This document shows positions 42,796 through 51,645 of a DNA stretch of 64,000 nt, in pieces. The DNA comes from Pedobacter namyangjuensis (GTDB taxonomy: Bacteria > Bacteroidota > Bacteroidia > Sphingobacteriales > Sphingobacteriaceae), in NCBI RefSeq assembly GCF_003313325.1, contig NZ_QMHQ01000001.1, forward strand, positions 62,001 through 126,000, written 5' to 3'. A model generated the notes under the pieces. That model was given only the letters and a program-made list of their open reading frames with translations. It ran no database searches and had not been told where the DNA came from. The position numbers were made by a program, and so were the translations under genes. Position 1 is the stretch's first letter, and every line of letters starts with the position of its first letter.

Positions 42796-43676
42796 TCTGT
42801 TGCTACAACTCTTGGGTGGTGTATTACTAATTGATGATTGGCTAGATCATAAGTGTCGCCATCGCACATTACATGTACTACCATATTTTTTATAGATACC
42901 GGTTGTCCCATTTCAACATCTGTTAAATTAGTATCGGCCATGTGCCTGCCATCTACTAAAATTACCATTCCGGATCCGATAGCTTCCATTTGCCCCTCGA
43001 AAATATATAATCCAGTATCTTCTCCTAAACCTATTCCTAAAATACCTGGATTACTGGCCGCAGCATAAAGCAGTCGCCCAATTCTACCACGTTGCACAAA
43101 GTGCGTATCCACAATAACATCGTCTATAAAACCTAAGCCACCCGTAATTTTAACTTCGCCTTTAAGCAAAGCATCCTTACTACTCCCTTGGTAAATCATA
43201 TTTTTTGAACTTGCAGCCGCACCCGCCGATGTACCAGCTATAACGATAGAAGTATTTTCATACTTGTCTAGCAAAATGCGATGAATTTCTGTTCCGCCAA
43301 AAATTGAAGACAAACGAAGCTGATCTCCGCCAGTAAAAATTACTACATCTGCATTTTTTATTCGCTCTGCATATGCCGGATTACTAGCCTCTTCTCTGTT
43401 TCCAATATTTAAGACACCAACATCATGCACATCTAATTGCGCAAAAGCTTTTATGTATTCTTCGCCTACTTTTTCTGGTATTAAAGAAGCAGTAGTCATG
43501 ATTTCAAATCTAGAATCACTTCCTTTCGCCGATTCTGTGGTTATCCTTTTTAATATTCCACGCTCAAAAAAGTTCATGTTTTGTGGCAAGCCGAATTGTG
43601 TTTCGGCAAAACTTCCTGTGTCAATTGCGCCACCAATTATTATTAATTTCCCTTTTGGAGCCATTCTTTTATTCAT
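42792..43676 (-). CDS. cphB: Cyanophycinase
   Basis: A 294-residue serine exopeptidase of the S51 family. Nucleophile Ser150 in IAGTSAGAAA, preceded by FTGGDQLRLS, and the substrate region DTHFVQRGRIGRL with conserved Arg. It cleaves the aspartyl-arginine polymer to beta-Asp-Arg dipeptides. It heads the cphB-iaaA operon and is divergent from cyanophycin synthetase across 264 bases. The start could be Met5 (43664); a -7 box at 43695-43702 fits either. Cytosolic, no signal peptide. Confidence 0.95.
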   Translation of the reverse strand: MNKRMAPKGKLIIIGGAIDTGSFAETQFGLPQNMNFFERGILKRITTESAKGSDSRFEIMTTASLIPEKVGEEYIKAFAQLDVHDVGVLNIGNREEASNPAYAERIKNADVVIFTGGDQLRLSSIFGGTEIHRILLDKYENTSIVIAGTSAGAAASSKNMIYQGSSKDALLKGEVKITGGLGFIDDVIVDTHFVQRGRIGRLLYAAASNPGILGIGLGEDTGLYIFEGQMEAIGSGMVILVDGRHMADTNLTDVEMGQPVSIKNMVVHVMCDGDTYDLANHQLVIHHPRVVATE

Positions 43677-43694
43677 TGATTTCTGCTAAAATGC

Positions 43695-43702
43695 CAAAAT
43701 TA
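43695..43702 (-). promoter_or_regulatory. -7 element for cphB-iaaA
   Basis: CAAAATTA reads TAATTTTG leftward, predicting a leader of 13 to 25 bases for the cyanophycinase gene. Confidence 0.4.
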
Positions 43703-43940
43703 TAGGCTCTTGCCTAATAATTAATATTATTTTTATCAATATTATACTTTTAATTAACATTTCCGAACGATTTTCGCCTGCATTTTAACTTTTAAATAAA
43801 ATTAATCGGCTGATAAACTTTTTAGCATTTGCATTGTATGTTAAATTGAAAAAAAATTTATACTTTAAATTTTTAATTCAGGCATCCCTCGCCAGAATAG
43901 AGAATTTGCGCACCAATACTACCTTAAAACAAACTTACAA

Positions 43941-46559
43941 ATGAAAATATTAGGCATACAAGTGCTAAGAGGACCAAATATTTGGTCGGTGAATAGGAAG
44001 AAACTAATCCAGATGCGTTTAGACCTGGAAGAGATGGAACAACGCCCAACAAACGTTATAGAAGGATTTAGAGAAGGTATCGAAAAACTTATCCCAAGCT
44101 TACATTCTCATCGTTGCAGTAAGGGTTGCCCAGGTGGTTTTTTAATGCGTGTGGAAGAAGGCACTTGGATGGGGCATGTAATAGAACATATTGCGCTCGA
44201 AATACAAACCCTGGCCGGGATGGACACCGGATTTGGCCGAACAAGACAAACAAAAACCGAAGGAATTTATAATGTTGTTTTTAGTTATTTAGAAGAAAAA
44301 GCGGGCGTATATGCTGCAGAAGCTTCTGTTCGCATAGCAGAAGCTTTAATTGCCGGCGAGGAATACGATTTAGAGCACGATATCCATCGGATGCGAGAAC
44401 TTAGAGAATCTGAAAGATTGGGCCCAAGTACAGGTTCTATAGTTGAGGAGGCAATTTCTAGAGATATCCCTTGGATTAGATTAAATAAAGGTTCTTTAGT
44501 ACAGTTAGGTTACGGCAAAAATCAGGTGCGCTTTAGAGCAACCATGACCGAACGTACCAGTAGCATTGCCGTAGATATTGCCGGCAATAAAGATGAAACA
44601 AAACGTTTACTTGAAGATGCGGCCATTCCAGTTGCAAAAGGCATAACTGCAAGTACTTTAGAAGATGTACACGATGCCATTAAACGTGTTGGTTTTCCAT
44701 TGGTATTTAAACCTTTAGATGGCAACCACGGAAAAGGAGCAACCATAAATGTAAAAAATGAGGAGGAAGCTATTGCAGCTTTCCATTATGCTAAAGAATA
44801 CTCTAGAAGAATTATTGTAGAGAAATTTATTACTGGCCATGATTTTAGGGTATTAGTAATTGACCATAAAATGGTTGCCGCGGCGCTAAGGGTTCCGGCA
44901 CATGTGGTGGGCGATGGTGTTAGCACCATACAACAACTTATAGATAAAGAAAATGAAGATCCACGAAGGGGCTATGGCCACGAAAATGTTTTAACAGAAA
45001 TTACAGTTGATAGGGATACTTTAGATTTATTGGATAAAAGAGGTTTTACGCTGGAAACTGTTGCTACGACTGGCGATATCGTTTATTTAAAATCTACTGC
45101 TAATTTGAGTACCGGCGGAACGTCAATTGATGTAACCGACCAAGTGCATCCCCAAAACGTTTTCAACTGTGAGCGTATATCTAGAATTGTGGGCTTAGAT
45201 ATTTGCGGTATAGATATCATGGCGAAAAACTTAACCGAATTACTAACAGAAAACGGTGGTGTTATTTTGGAGGTTAACGCAGCGCCAGGCTTTAGAATGC
45301 ATTTGGCACCAAGCGAAGGCTTGCCTAGAAACGTTGCTGCACCGGTAATTGACATGCTTTATCCGCCAGGGAAAGATGCTCGCATTCCAATTATCGCAGT
45401 AACGGGAACTAACGGAAAAACTACTACAACCAGACTTATTTCGCATATTTTAAAAAACAATGGTTGCAGAGTTGGCTTTACCACTTCTGATGGAATTTAT
45501 GTACAAAACACTTTGTTAATGAAAGGCGATACAACCGGGCCTTTTAGCGCCGAGTTTGTGCTAAAAGATCCAACGGTTGAAGTTGCTGTTTTGGAAACTG
45601 CCAGAGGCGGAATTTTACGTTCTGGACTAGGTTTCAACAAATGTGATATTGGCGTAGTTACCAACATTCAGGAAGATCATCTCGGCATATCAGACATTCA
45701 TAACCTTGATGACCTTACACGTGTAAAATCTGTAATTATTGGCGCAGTAAAGAGAAGTGGCTGGGCGGTTTTAAATGCAGATAACGAGTATTGCCTAAAA
45801 ATTGCGGCAAAGGCTGATTGCAATATCGCCTACTTTAGTATGGACGAAAAAAATCCTGTTATTAAAGAGCACTGCAAAAAAGGTGGTGTTGCTGCCATAT
45901 ATGAAAACGGCTATGTAACCATTAAAAAAGGCGATTGGAAAATACGTGTAGATAAAGCAACACATATTCCGTTAACTTTTAACGGTACCGTAGAGTTTAT
46001 GATCCAAAATGTTTTAGCGGCAACGCTAACCGGATTTTTATGGGGTTATAAAACAGAGGATATCCGCATGTCTTTACAAACGTTTATTCCATCTGCCGCA
46101 CATACACCAGGCAGAATGAATATTTTTAAATTTAAAGACTTTAAAATCCTGGTAGATTTTGCTCATAATCCAGCTGGTTTTATTGGCATTAAAGATTATT
46201 TAGCTACAGTAGAGGCATCAGAACATGTTGGGGTAATTTCGGGAACCGGAGATAGACGAGATGAAGACATTATAGAAACGGCTAGAATAGCTGCTCAAAT
46301 GTTCGACAAAATTATAATTTGCCAAGAAAAATATCTAAGGGGAAGAAAACAGCAAGAGTTAATTGACTTGTTAACTACAGGTATAAAAGAAGTAAAACCT
46401 GATATGGAAATCGAGATTAATAACAATGGAGAAGCTACTTTAAAAAACATCATCAATACAGCCAAACCGGGTTCGTTTATAACTATTTTAAGCGACACTA
46501 TTGACAATGCCATCCATCGTGTAACACATTATCTTGACAAGGAGTTAGAAGGCAAATAA
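43941..46559 (+). CDS. cphA: Cyanophycin synthetase (CphA1 type)
   Basis: An 872-residue enzyme of the full CphA1 length. The N-domain (1-160) contains HRCSKGCPGGFLMRV; an ATP-grasp domain spans about 215-480 (KPLDGNHGKGATI, GLDICGIDIM, EVNAAPGFRMHL); a Mur-ligase-like domain follows with P-loop VTGTNGKTTTTRL near 487 and LVDFAHNPAGFIGIKDYL near 735. It adds Asp by the ATP-grasp domain and Arg by the Mur domain to elongate multi-L-arginyl-poly-aspartate. Divergent from cphB and iaaA, so storage and mobilisation genes share one control region. Confidence 0.96.
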   Translation: MKILGIQVLRGPNIWSVNRKKLIQMRLDLEEMEQRPTNVIEGFREGIEKLIPSLHSHRCSKGCPGGFLMRVEEGTWMGHVIEHIALEIQTLAGMDTGFGRTRQTKTEGIYNVVFSYLEEKAGVYAAEASVRIAEALIAGEEYDLEHDIHRMRELRESERLGPSTGSIVEEAISRDIPWIRLNKGSLVQLGYGKNQVRFRATMTERTSSIAVDIAGNKDETKRLLEDAAIPVAKGITASTLEDVHDAIKRVGFPLVFKPLDGNHGKGATINVKNEEEAIAAFHYAKEYSRRIIVEKFITGHDFRVLVIDHKMVAAALRVPAHVVGDGVSTIQQLIDKENEDPRRGYGHENVLTEITVDRDTLDLLDKRGFTLETVATTGDIVYLKSTANLSTGGTSIDVTDQVHPQNVFNCERISRIVGLDICGIDIMAKNLTELLTENGGVILEVNAAPGFRMHLAPSEGLPRNVAAPVIDMLYPPGKDARIPIIAVTGTNGKTTTTRLISHILKNNGCRVGFTTSDGIYVQNTLLMKGDTTGPFSAEFVLKDPTVEVAVLETARGGILRSGLGFNKCDIGVVTNIQEDHLGISDIHNLDDLTRVKSVIIGAVKRSGWAVLNADNEYCLKIAAKADCNIAYFSMDEKNPVIKEHCKKGGVAAIYENGYVTIKKGDWKIRVDKATHIPLTFNGTVEFMIQNVLAATLTGFLWGYKTEDIRMSLQTFIPSAAHTPGRMNIFKFKDFKILVDFAHNPAGFIGIKDYLATVEASEHVGVISGTGDRRDEDIIETARIAAQMFDKIIICQEKYLRGRKQQELIDLLTTGIKEVKPDMEIEINNNGEATLKNIINTAKPGSFITILSDTIDNAIHRVTHYLDKELEGK

Positions 46560-46564
46560 ATTAA

Positions 46565-46613
46565 ATCCAAACAACAAAGCCAATCTTTTAAGGATTGGCT
46601 TTGTTGTTTGGAT
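46565..46613. terminator. 21-bp perfect hairpin after cphA
   Basis: Arms at 46565-46585 and 46593-46613 (left starts ATCCAAACAACAAAGCCAAT) are perfectly complementary with a 7-base loop. There is no U-tract, so it may be a processing or Rho-type end shared by the convergent genes. Confidence 0.65.
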
Positions 46614-46626
46614 AAAACTTCACTTA

Positions 46627-47079
46627 CTATTGTGCATCTCTTAAAGCTTTAATCTCATCATGAGAAGCTCTTAACGATGCTTTCTGATCAGTAATCAAAG
46701 TTCTTAGGTTTGCAGACAAATCTTCATTAGTTAAAGCGGTTTTATATGCTTTTTGTGCTGCATCTTCACCAAATTCGCAATTATTTAATATGGTTTTTCT
46801 ATCGTGACCTGTAAATATTGCTTTCACATCCATCCAAGCTCTGTAAATTTTACCCGAATTGGTTGTTCCGGTCTCAATGTCTTCTCCCAAAGTTTGTACT
46901 TCGGTGGCAAGAGCCATTTTGTAGGTATGGCTTTCTCCAACCATCTTTACAAATAATGCTTTCAAATCAGCATCCTCTGCTTTTAACTCTTCAATTGCTT
47001 TTTCATAACCTGCAATTCTATCGTTATTTATTTCAATAAGATCATTTAGAATTTCAGAGTTTACTGTTCTAGTTTCCAT
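46627..47079 (-). CDS. PA2169-family four-helix-bundle protein (DUF2383)
   Basis: A 150-residue all-helical protein with ferritin-like heptads: LNDLIEINNDRIAGYEKAIEEL at the N-terminus and NCEFGEDAAQKAYKTAL near 105. Families of this shape are stress-related and abundant but lack an established reaction. The metal-binding Glu/His of true ferritins is not apparent. It is monocistronic and convergent with cphA, sharing the hairpin region. Confidence 0.8.
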   Translation of the reverse strand: METRTVNSEILNDLIEINNDRIAGYEKAIEELKAEDADLKALFVKMVGESHTYKMALATEVQTLGEDIETGTTNSGKIYRAWMDVKAIFTGHDRKTILNNCEFGEDAAQKAYKTALTNEDLSANLRTLITDQKASLRASHDEIKALRDAQ

Positions 47080-47174
47080 GTTTTTATAGTTTTGATGTTG
47101 CTAATGAACAAGGCCGGTTAAAAAAGGTTTAATCTTTATTCATTATATTTATAACCATCAGGAATACAAAAGCC

Positions 47175-47687
47175 ATGAAGACTGAGCGTTTACTTTTAAG
47201 ATCTATCATCCCATCTGATATAACCAACATTTTTAACGGTCTGTCTGACCCTGATGTTGTTAAATATTATGGCGTAAGTTATGCTACTCTAAAAAAAACA
47301 GAAGAGCAAATGCTTTGGTTCAGTGAGTTAGAAAAAAATAAAACAGGAAAATGGTGGGCTATTGCCGACTCTAGCAATACCGCATTTTATGGTGGCATTG
47401 GCATTAACAACTTAGATATTTTACACCGCAAAGCAGAAATTGGATTTTGGTTATTGCCGGCTTATTGGGGAAAAGCATTTATAATCGAAGCCGCTCATCA
47501 GGTGTTAAAATATTGTTTCGAAACATTAAATCTTCACAGGGTGGAAGCTTTGGTAGAAACAGAAAATGCTAATTCTAAGTCAGTTTTAAAGAAATTGGGC
47601 TTCGAATATGAGGGAACAATGAAAGATTGCGAAGTTAAAAATGGCAAATTCATATCTATAGCCATTTTTGCAAAGTTTAATAAATAG
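47175..47687 (+). CDS. GNAT-family N-acetyltransferase (RimJ/RimL-like)
   Basis: A 170-residue acetyltransferase with the acetyl-CoA motif region AEIGFWLLPAYWGKAFIIEA near 92-112 and the late NAKSVLKKLGFEYEG-like block (NSKSVLKKLGFEYEG). It starts TERLLLRSIIPSD, typical of the RimJ/RimL ribosomal-protein type. The substrate is not determinable. It precedes a Crp/Fnr gene by 9 bases. Confidence 0.85.
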   Translation: MKTERLLLRSIIPSDITNIFNGLSDPDVVKYYGVSYATLKKTEEQMLWFSELEKNKTGKWWAIADSSNTAFYGGIGINNLDILHRKAEIGFWLLPAYWGKAFIIEAAHQVLKYCFETLNLHRVEALVETENANSKSVLKKLGFEYEGTMKDCEVKNGKFISIAIFAKFNK

Positions 47688-47696
47688 CCAAGTATT

Positions 47697-48266
47697 ATGT
47701 TTCCGAATTTCATCAACCATTTAAAAAAACACGTAGAGTTAAATATCGATGAAATTGCTACGCTAAAAGATTTTGTTAAAATCATCGAAGTAAAGAAAAA
47801 AGATTTTCTGCTCAAAGAAGGAAAAATTTGCAGATACAATTACTTTGTTGAAAAAGGTTTGCTAAGAATGTTTTTTGTTAATGAGAAAGGCGTTGAGCAA
47901 ATCACACAGTTCGCTTTAGAAAACTGGTGGATGTCTGACCATATGAGCTTAATTATGGAGAAACCTTCTGTCTTTAACATTCAAGCTGTAGAAAACGCTA
48001 CAATTATTGCAATAGCGCAAAGCAAACAAGAACAGTTGTTTAAGCAATTGCCACAATTAGAAAGATATTTTAGAATTATGATGCAAAGGGCCTATGCAGC
48101 CACGCAAATGAGGTTCAAATACTTTCATGATTTCTCTAAAGAAGAAAGCTATCGACAGTTTATTTCCTTATTTCCAGATTTTACACAGCGAATTCCGCAA
48201 TATATGCTCGCTTCTTATTTAGGTTTAACACCAGAATATTTAAGCGAACTGAGGAAAAAGGCTTAA
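47697..48266 (+). CDS. Crp/Fnr-family transcriptional regulator
   Basis: A 189-residue regulator. Residues about 20-115 are a cyclic-nucleotide-binding-type beta roll (LLKEGKICRYNYFVEKGLLR), and the end carries a helix-turn-helix (QYMLASYLGLTPEYLSELRK). It has no iron-sulphur cysteines of FNR and no convincing cAMP-binding Arg set. Such proteins commonly sit beside AhpD-like genes; the nearest one lies 500 bases downstream, behind a repeat cluster. Confidence 0.87.
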   Translation: MFPNFINHLKKHVELNIDEIATLKDFVKIIEVKKKDFLLKEGKICRYNYFVEKGLLRMFFVNEKGVEQITQFALENWWMSDHMSLIMEKPSVFNIQAVENATIIAIAQSKQEQLFKQLPQLERYFRIMMQRAYAATQMRFKYFHDFSKEESYRQFISLFPDFTQRIPQYMLASYLGLTPEYLSELRKKA

Positions 48267-48297
48267 CATGTTTAAGTTTGAATAATTATCCGTTCTC

Positions 48298-48424
48298 TTA
48301 GAAAAGCAAGGGCCAAACACTTATTAACGTTCGTCGGGCTTTACACTCCAATCTTTTTTGTTTCGTACGTCGACTACGCTCAGGATTACAAATCAAAAAA
48401 GGATTTACGTTGCAATCCCGTTTA
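48298..48424 (-). repeat. Modular dispersed repeat, copy E
   Basis: Opposite orientation to copies A, B and D. It begins with TTAGAAAAGCAAG, has TCGGGCTTTACACTCCAATC and TTTTTTGTTT, a centre with CGACTACGCTCAGGATTA, and ends with TTGCAATCCCG after AAAAAAGGATTTACG. Confidence 0.65.
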
Positions 48425-48499
48425 TTACACTACTACCAGCAATGCTATGTACAATAGCCTAAAGCTTGTACATAAATAGTTGCAGAAAACTTCGTTTTT

Positions 48500-48620
48500 A
48501 AACCCGGTTGCAGTGAAAATCCTTTTATCAATTCTGCGCATAGCGTAGAATTAGGATAAAAGATAGTAACGAAAAACGGGACTGCTTTGACACAGGATTA
48601 CTGTTATTGCTTTTCAAAAA
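48500..48620 (+). repeat. Modular dispersed repeat, copy D
   Basis: AAACCCGGTTGCAGTGAAAA and TCCTTTTATC on the left; GATAAAAGATAGTAACGAAA and AACGGGACT on the right; tail TTGCTTTTCAAAAA. Its centre is an inverted repeat ATTCTGCGC-ATA-GCGTAGAAT. Confidence 0.7.
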
Positions 48621-48731
48621 TTACTTGATTACTTGATTAATGTAATTCTACCATCTTTAAATGCAAACTGTAAAAAGCAAGATGCTAATCATTTCTTAAG
48701 CCAGTTTAAGTTTTGATTATTGGCAACGATT

Positions 48732-48739
48732 TACCTTTG
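48732..48739 (+). promoter_or_regulatory. -7 element for the AhpD-like gene
   Basis: TACCTTTG matches TAnnTTTG; the predicted leader is about 19 bases. TTTTG at 48711-48715 is a weak -33 candidate. Confidence 0.4.
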
Positions 48740-48764
48740 ACTCATCATTTTAACTAAATAAGCA

Positions 48765-49205
48765 ATGGAAAAAAGAGTAAACATTTACGAAACAGAGCCA
48801 ACCGGCTATAAAGCACTTTTAGGTTTAGAAAGTTATTTAGCTACCACAAGCATTAGCAAAACCACCAAAGAGTTAATCAAAATTAGGGCTTCGCAAATTA
48901 ATGGCTGTGCGTTTTGCATTAACATGCATACTACAGATGCCAGAAAACACGGCGAAACTGAGAAGAGAATATATTTATTAAATGCTTGGAAAGAAGTAGA
49001 AAATCTTTACACCGATGAAGAGCGTGTTGTGTTAGCTTTAACTGAGGAGATAACATTAATTGCTAGCGGTGGAGTTTCTGATGCTACTTATAAAAAAGCG
49101 CAAACGATGTTTAATGATACCGAGATTGCTCAAATTATAATGGCAATTATTGCCATAAATGCATGGAATAGGTTGGCAATAGCTACGCAACTACAACCAG
49201 CTTAA
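48765..49205 (+). CDS. Carboxymuconolactone decarboxylase/AhpD-like protein
   Basis: A 146-residue protein with the AhpD redox motif Cys48-x-x-Cys51 and His55 in GCAFCINMHTTDARKHGE. AhpD relays electrons to alkyl hydroperoxide reductase; standalone members often act as antioxidant or decarboxylase-like proteins. Paired in orientation with the upstream Crp/Fnr gene, although a repeat cluster intervenes. Followed by a terminator. Confidence 0.9.
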   Translation: MEKRVNIYETEPTGYKALLGLESYLATTSISKTTKELIKIRASQINGCAFCINMHTTDARKHGETEKRIYLLNAWKEVENLYTDEERVVLALTEEITLIASGGVSDATYKKAQTMFNDTEIAQIIMAIIAINAWNRLAIATQLQPA

Positions 49206-49216
49206 TGGATTTAAAG

Positions 49217-49257
49217 CAAATGGCCGACAGAAGATATATCTATTGGCCATTTGTTTT
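49217..49257. terminator. Terminator shared by convergent genes
   Basis: CAAATGGCC (49217-49225) and GGCCATTTG (49245-49253) form a perfect 9-bp stem, then TTTT. It serves the AhpD-like gene rightward and the DUF1543 gene leftward. Confidence 0.7.
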
Positions 49258-49264
49258 AAAATGC

Positions 49265-49822
49265 CTAAATTTTAGACAAAGGTAAGTAGCCTAAAAATAT
49301 TTCATCTTCTGGTAAATCTTCGGCTGGTGTATATCGCAAGGCAAATTTTTCTCTGGTAGTTGCCGATAAAATATCTTTTATTTCAAAGATGTCATCCACA
49401 TCAACACCAAATTTATCGTCTATGTGCGATGTTGCTCCTTTAAACCCAACATGCTTATAGAAAGCTGTTTTTTTTGCCTCTTGTATGGCTGCTGCCTTTT
49501 GGTTAGCCACCACCAACACCTTGTAGTGGAGCTCCTCAAATTCGTCCTTTTTGTATCCACCTAAATTCATAAAAAACAAACTACGCAATTCTGTTTCGCC
49601 TTCCCCCCGGTCAATTACTTCCACTTTAAAATCGCCCACTTTTTTTACCACGCGGTAGGCATCAACGTGTATTTTTCCTTTCGCTTCTGGCCAAAAAGCT
49701 TGCATTTCTGGCAAAAGCTCTTTAATTGATGTTCCTATTCCGAAAAAAATATCGTGCTGTTCTATGTTTCGTCCTTTTGGGGTGGCCCCAAGCAATATCA
49801 TATATAATTGTGGTTGCTGCAT
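49265..49822 (-). CDS. DUF1543-family protein
   Basis: A 185-residue soluble protein beginning QQPQLYMILLGATPKGRNIE and containing HDIFFGIG and EFEELHYKVLVVANQKAAAI, blocks typical of DUF1543. A second half with a weaker repeat of the first (KHVGFKGATSHIDDKFGVD) suggests an internal duplication. No catalytic residues are recognised. It is monocistronic and divergent from the ceramidase-like gene. Confidence 0.82.
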   Translation of the reverse strand: MQQPQLYMILLGATPKGRNIEQHDIFFGIGTSIKELLPEMQAFWPEAKGKIHVDAYRVVKKVGDFKVEVIDRGEGETELRSLFFMNLGGYKKDEFEELHYKVLVVANQKAAAIQEAKKTAFYKHVGFKGATSHIDDKFGVDVDDIFEIKDILSATTREKFALRYTPAEDLPEDEIFLGYLPLSKI

Positions 49823-49890
49823 CGTAATTAAAAATTTACTTATTCACTAATCTAAATTAAAACATTTAAAACAGCGTAACGTTTTTTAAA

Positions 49891-50577
49891 ATGAAAATCA
49901 TCTTTATGTTAACACTCCAAACACCACCAGACGGCGGTAGCTTATATGCCGAAACAAATCTCGAAAACTTATTTCCAGAACCTTTAAACGCCATTACCTC
50001 TTGCTTTTTCTTGGCAATCGCTTTTTACTGGCTTTTTAAATTATGGGGCAACTTTAAAGGTCATCCTTTTTTAAGCTACTGCCTGGTTTTACTTTTTATT
50101 GGTGGTATTGGCGGTACAACTTATCATGCCTTTAGGCTTTGGCGACCGTTTATAATGATGGATTGGCTTCCGATTATGCTACTTTGCATTTCGGCGGGCG
50201 TTTATTTTCTAGCACAGCTGATAAAGTGGTACTACGCAGCCTTGCTGGTTGTAGCCTATGTCTGTTTTCAAATATTTTTCAGAAAAATGATGATGTCTGA
50301 AAATATGCAGTTGTTCGTAAATATAAATTATGCTATGATGGCGGCCCTAGTGCTATTGCCGGTTTTAGCTTACCTAATTTACACCAAATGGAAAGACGGA
50401 AAATGGGTTGGAATTGCATTGATCTCCTTTATTTTTGCGCTAACATTTCGCATAGCGGATAAGTGGGAATGGTTAGAAAGTGGAACACATTTCCTTTGGC
50501 ATACGTTTGGTGCCATCGCCTCGTTTTGTATGTTCAACTATATTTACCTTACACAGCACAAAAGAATTACGCCATAA
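49891..50577 (+). CDS. Ceramidase-like (CREST) seven-span membrane protein
   Basis: A 228-residue membrane protein with about seven hydrophobic helices. The likely zinc ligands of the CREST/alkaline-ceramidase fold are the His in GTTYHAFR, the Asp in MMDWLP, and His residues in GTHFLWHTFGA; the motif order fits the ceramidase-like superfamily. This would be an inner-membrane hydrolase acting on a lipid amide, consistent with the sphingolipids made by many members of the group. It is 34 bases before a dehydrogenase gene, likely co-transcribed. The assignment is by motif order, not proof. Confidence 0.68.
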   Translation: MKIIFMLTLQTPPDGGSLYAETNLENLFPEPLNAITSCFFLAIAFYWLFKLWGNFKGHPFLSYCLVLLFIGGIGGTTYHAFRLWRPFIMMDWLPIMLLCISAGVYFLAQLIKWYYAALLVVAYVCFQIFFRKMMMSENMQLFVNINYAMMAALVLLPVLAYLIYTKWKDGKWVGIALISFIFALTFRIADKWEWLESGTHFLWHTFGAIASFCMFNYIYLTQHKRITP

Positions 50578-50611
50578 GGCTTAGGATATTAAAATTTCGT
50601 ATTTTAAGCAA

Positions 50612-51616
50612 ATGAAGATTCTATTTTTTTCTGCAAAACCGTACGATCGAGATTTTTTTGAAAGAAGCAATAAAACTTATGGCTTCGAATTAGAGTTTTG
50701 GGAAACACATTTGGGCCCACACGTTGTTGATGCCATTAAAAAAGATACTTATAAAGCAGTATGCGTTTTTGTAAATGATAAACTTACGGCTCAAGTAATT
50801 GCTACGCTAGCCGAAAAAGGAATCAAGTATATCGCCCTTCGGTGTGCAGGCTTTAATAATGTTGATTTAGATGCGGTTAAAAAACATGGATTGAGATTAT
50901 GCAGAGTTCCTGCTTACTCGCCACAAGCAGTGGCAGAGCATGCCGTAGCAATGTTATTAACGCTAAACCGTAAAACGCATAAAGCCTACAACAGAACCCG
51001 AGAACAAAATTTTTCGCTAAATGGTTTAATGGGTTTTAATCTATACAAAAAAACCGTAGGTGTAATTGGTACCGGAAAAATAGGTATTGCCTTTTGCAAA
51101 ATTATGTTGGGTTTTGGTTGCAAGGTAATTGCTTTCGATCCTTTTGAAAATGAAGAACTAAAGAAACTTGGGATTACTTATGTTACGTTTAACGACCTTA
51201 TCAAAACCGCTGACATTATCTCGTTACATTGCCCTTTAACTGCCGATAACAAATACCTGATTAACCAAAATAGCTTAGCAGAAATGAAAAAGAATGTTAC
51301 GCTTATAAATACCAGCCGTGGTGCATTAATAAACACCAAAGATGCAATAGAAGCATTAAAAGTTGGACAAATTTTAAGCTTGGGAATTGATGTTTATGAG
51401 CAGGAAGAAAAGCTCTTTTTTAAAGATTTATCAGGAAGCATTATTAGCGATGATGATATCCAACGGTTGATGAGCTTTCCTAACGTATTGGTTACTGGTC
51501 ACCAGGCATTTTTTACCGAAGAAGCTTTAACAGAAATTGTCGCAAGCACATTAGCAAGTATATTTGCTTTAAACAACAATGAGAATCCGAGTGATATTAA
51601 TGCAATACTTGTATAG
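50612..51616 (+). CDS. D-2-hydroxyacid dehydrogenase (D-lactate dehydrogenase type)
   Basis: A 334-residue NAD-dependent enzyme. GVIGTGKIGIAFCK is the nucleotide motif; Arg in NTSRGALIN, Glu in YEQEEKL and the catalytic His in TGHQAFFT complete the active site. Length and the order suit D-lactate dehydrogenase (LdhA-like) rather than phosphoglycerate dehydrogenase. Probably fermentative or D-lactate oxidation; sole dehydrogenase in the operon with the ceramidase-like gene. Confidence 0.93.
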   Translation: MKILFFSAKPYDRDFFERSNKTYGFELEFWETHLGPHVVDAIKKDTYKAVCVFVNDKLTAQVIATLAEKGIKYIALRCAGFNNVDLDAVKKHGLRLCRVPAYSPQAVAEHAVAMLLTLNRKTHKAYNRTREQNFSLNGLMGFNLYKKTVGVIGTGKIGIAFCKIMLGFGCKVIAFDPFENEELKKLGITYVTFNDLIKTADIISLHCPLTADNKYLINQNSLAEMKKNVTLINTSRGALINTKDAIEALKVGQILSLGIDVYEQEEKLFFKDLSGSIISDDDIQRLMSFPNVLVTGHQAFFTEEALTEIVASTLASIFALNNNENPSDINAILV

Positions 51617-51619
51617 CAA

Positions 51620-51645
51620 AAAGGAGCTAACTATTTAGCTCCTTT
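51620..51645. terminator. Bidirectional terminator overlapping a stop codon
   Basis: AAAGGAGCTAA (51620-51630) and TTAGCTCCTTT (51635-51645) with a 4-base loop. The stem includes the stop codon (51627-51629) and last codons of the convergent phosphatase gene. Confidence 0.75.

Larger units (their letters stand above)
48267..48764. other. Intergenic region with two modular repeats
   Basis: No gene. It holds copy E on the minus strand (48298-48424), copy D on the plus strand (48500-48620), and a -7 element (48732-48739) for the AhpD-like gene. Confidence 0.65.

Noticed and set aside
48298..48620. Two repeats in close succession, considered as a CRISPR-like array
   Set aside because: The copies are in opposite orientation, not direct repeats, and there are no regular spacers and no cas genes.
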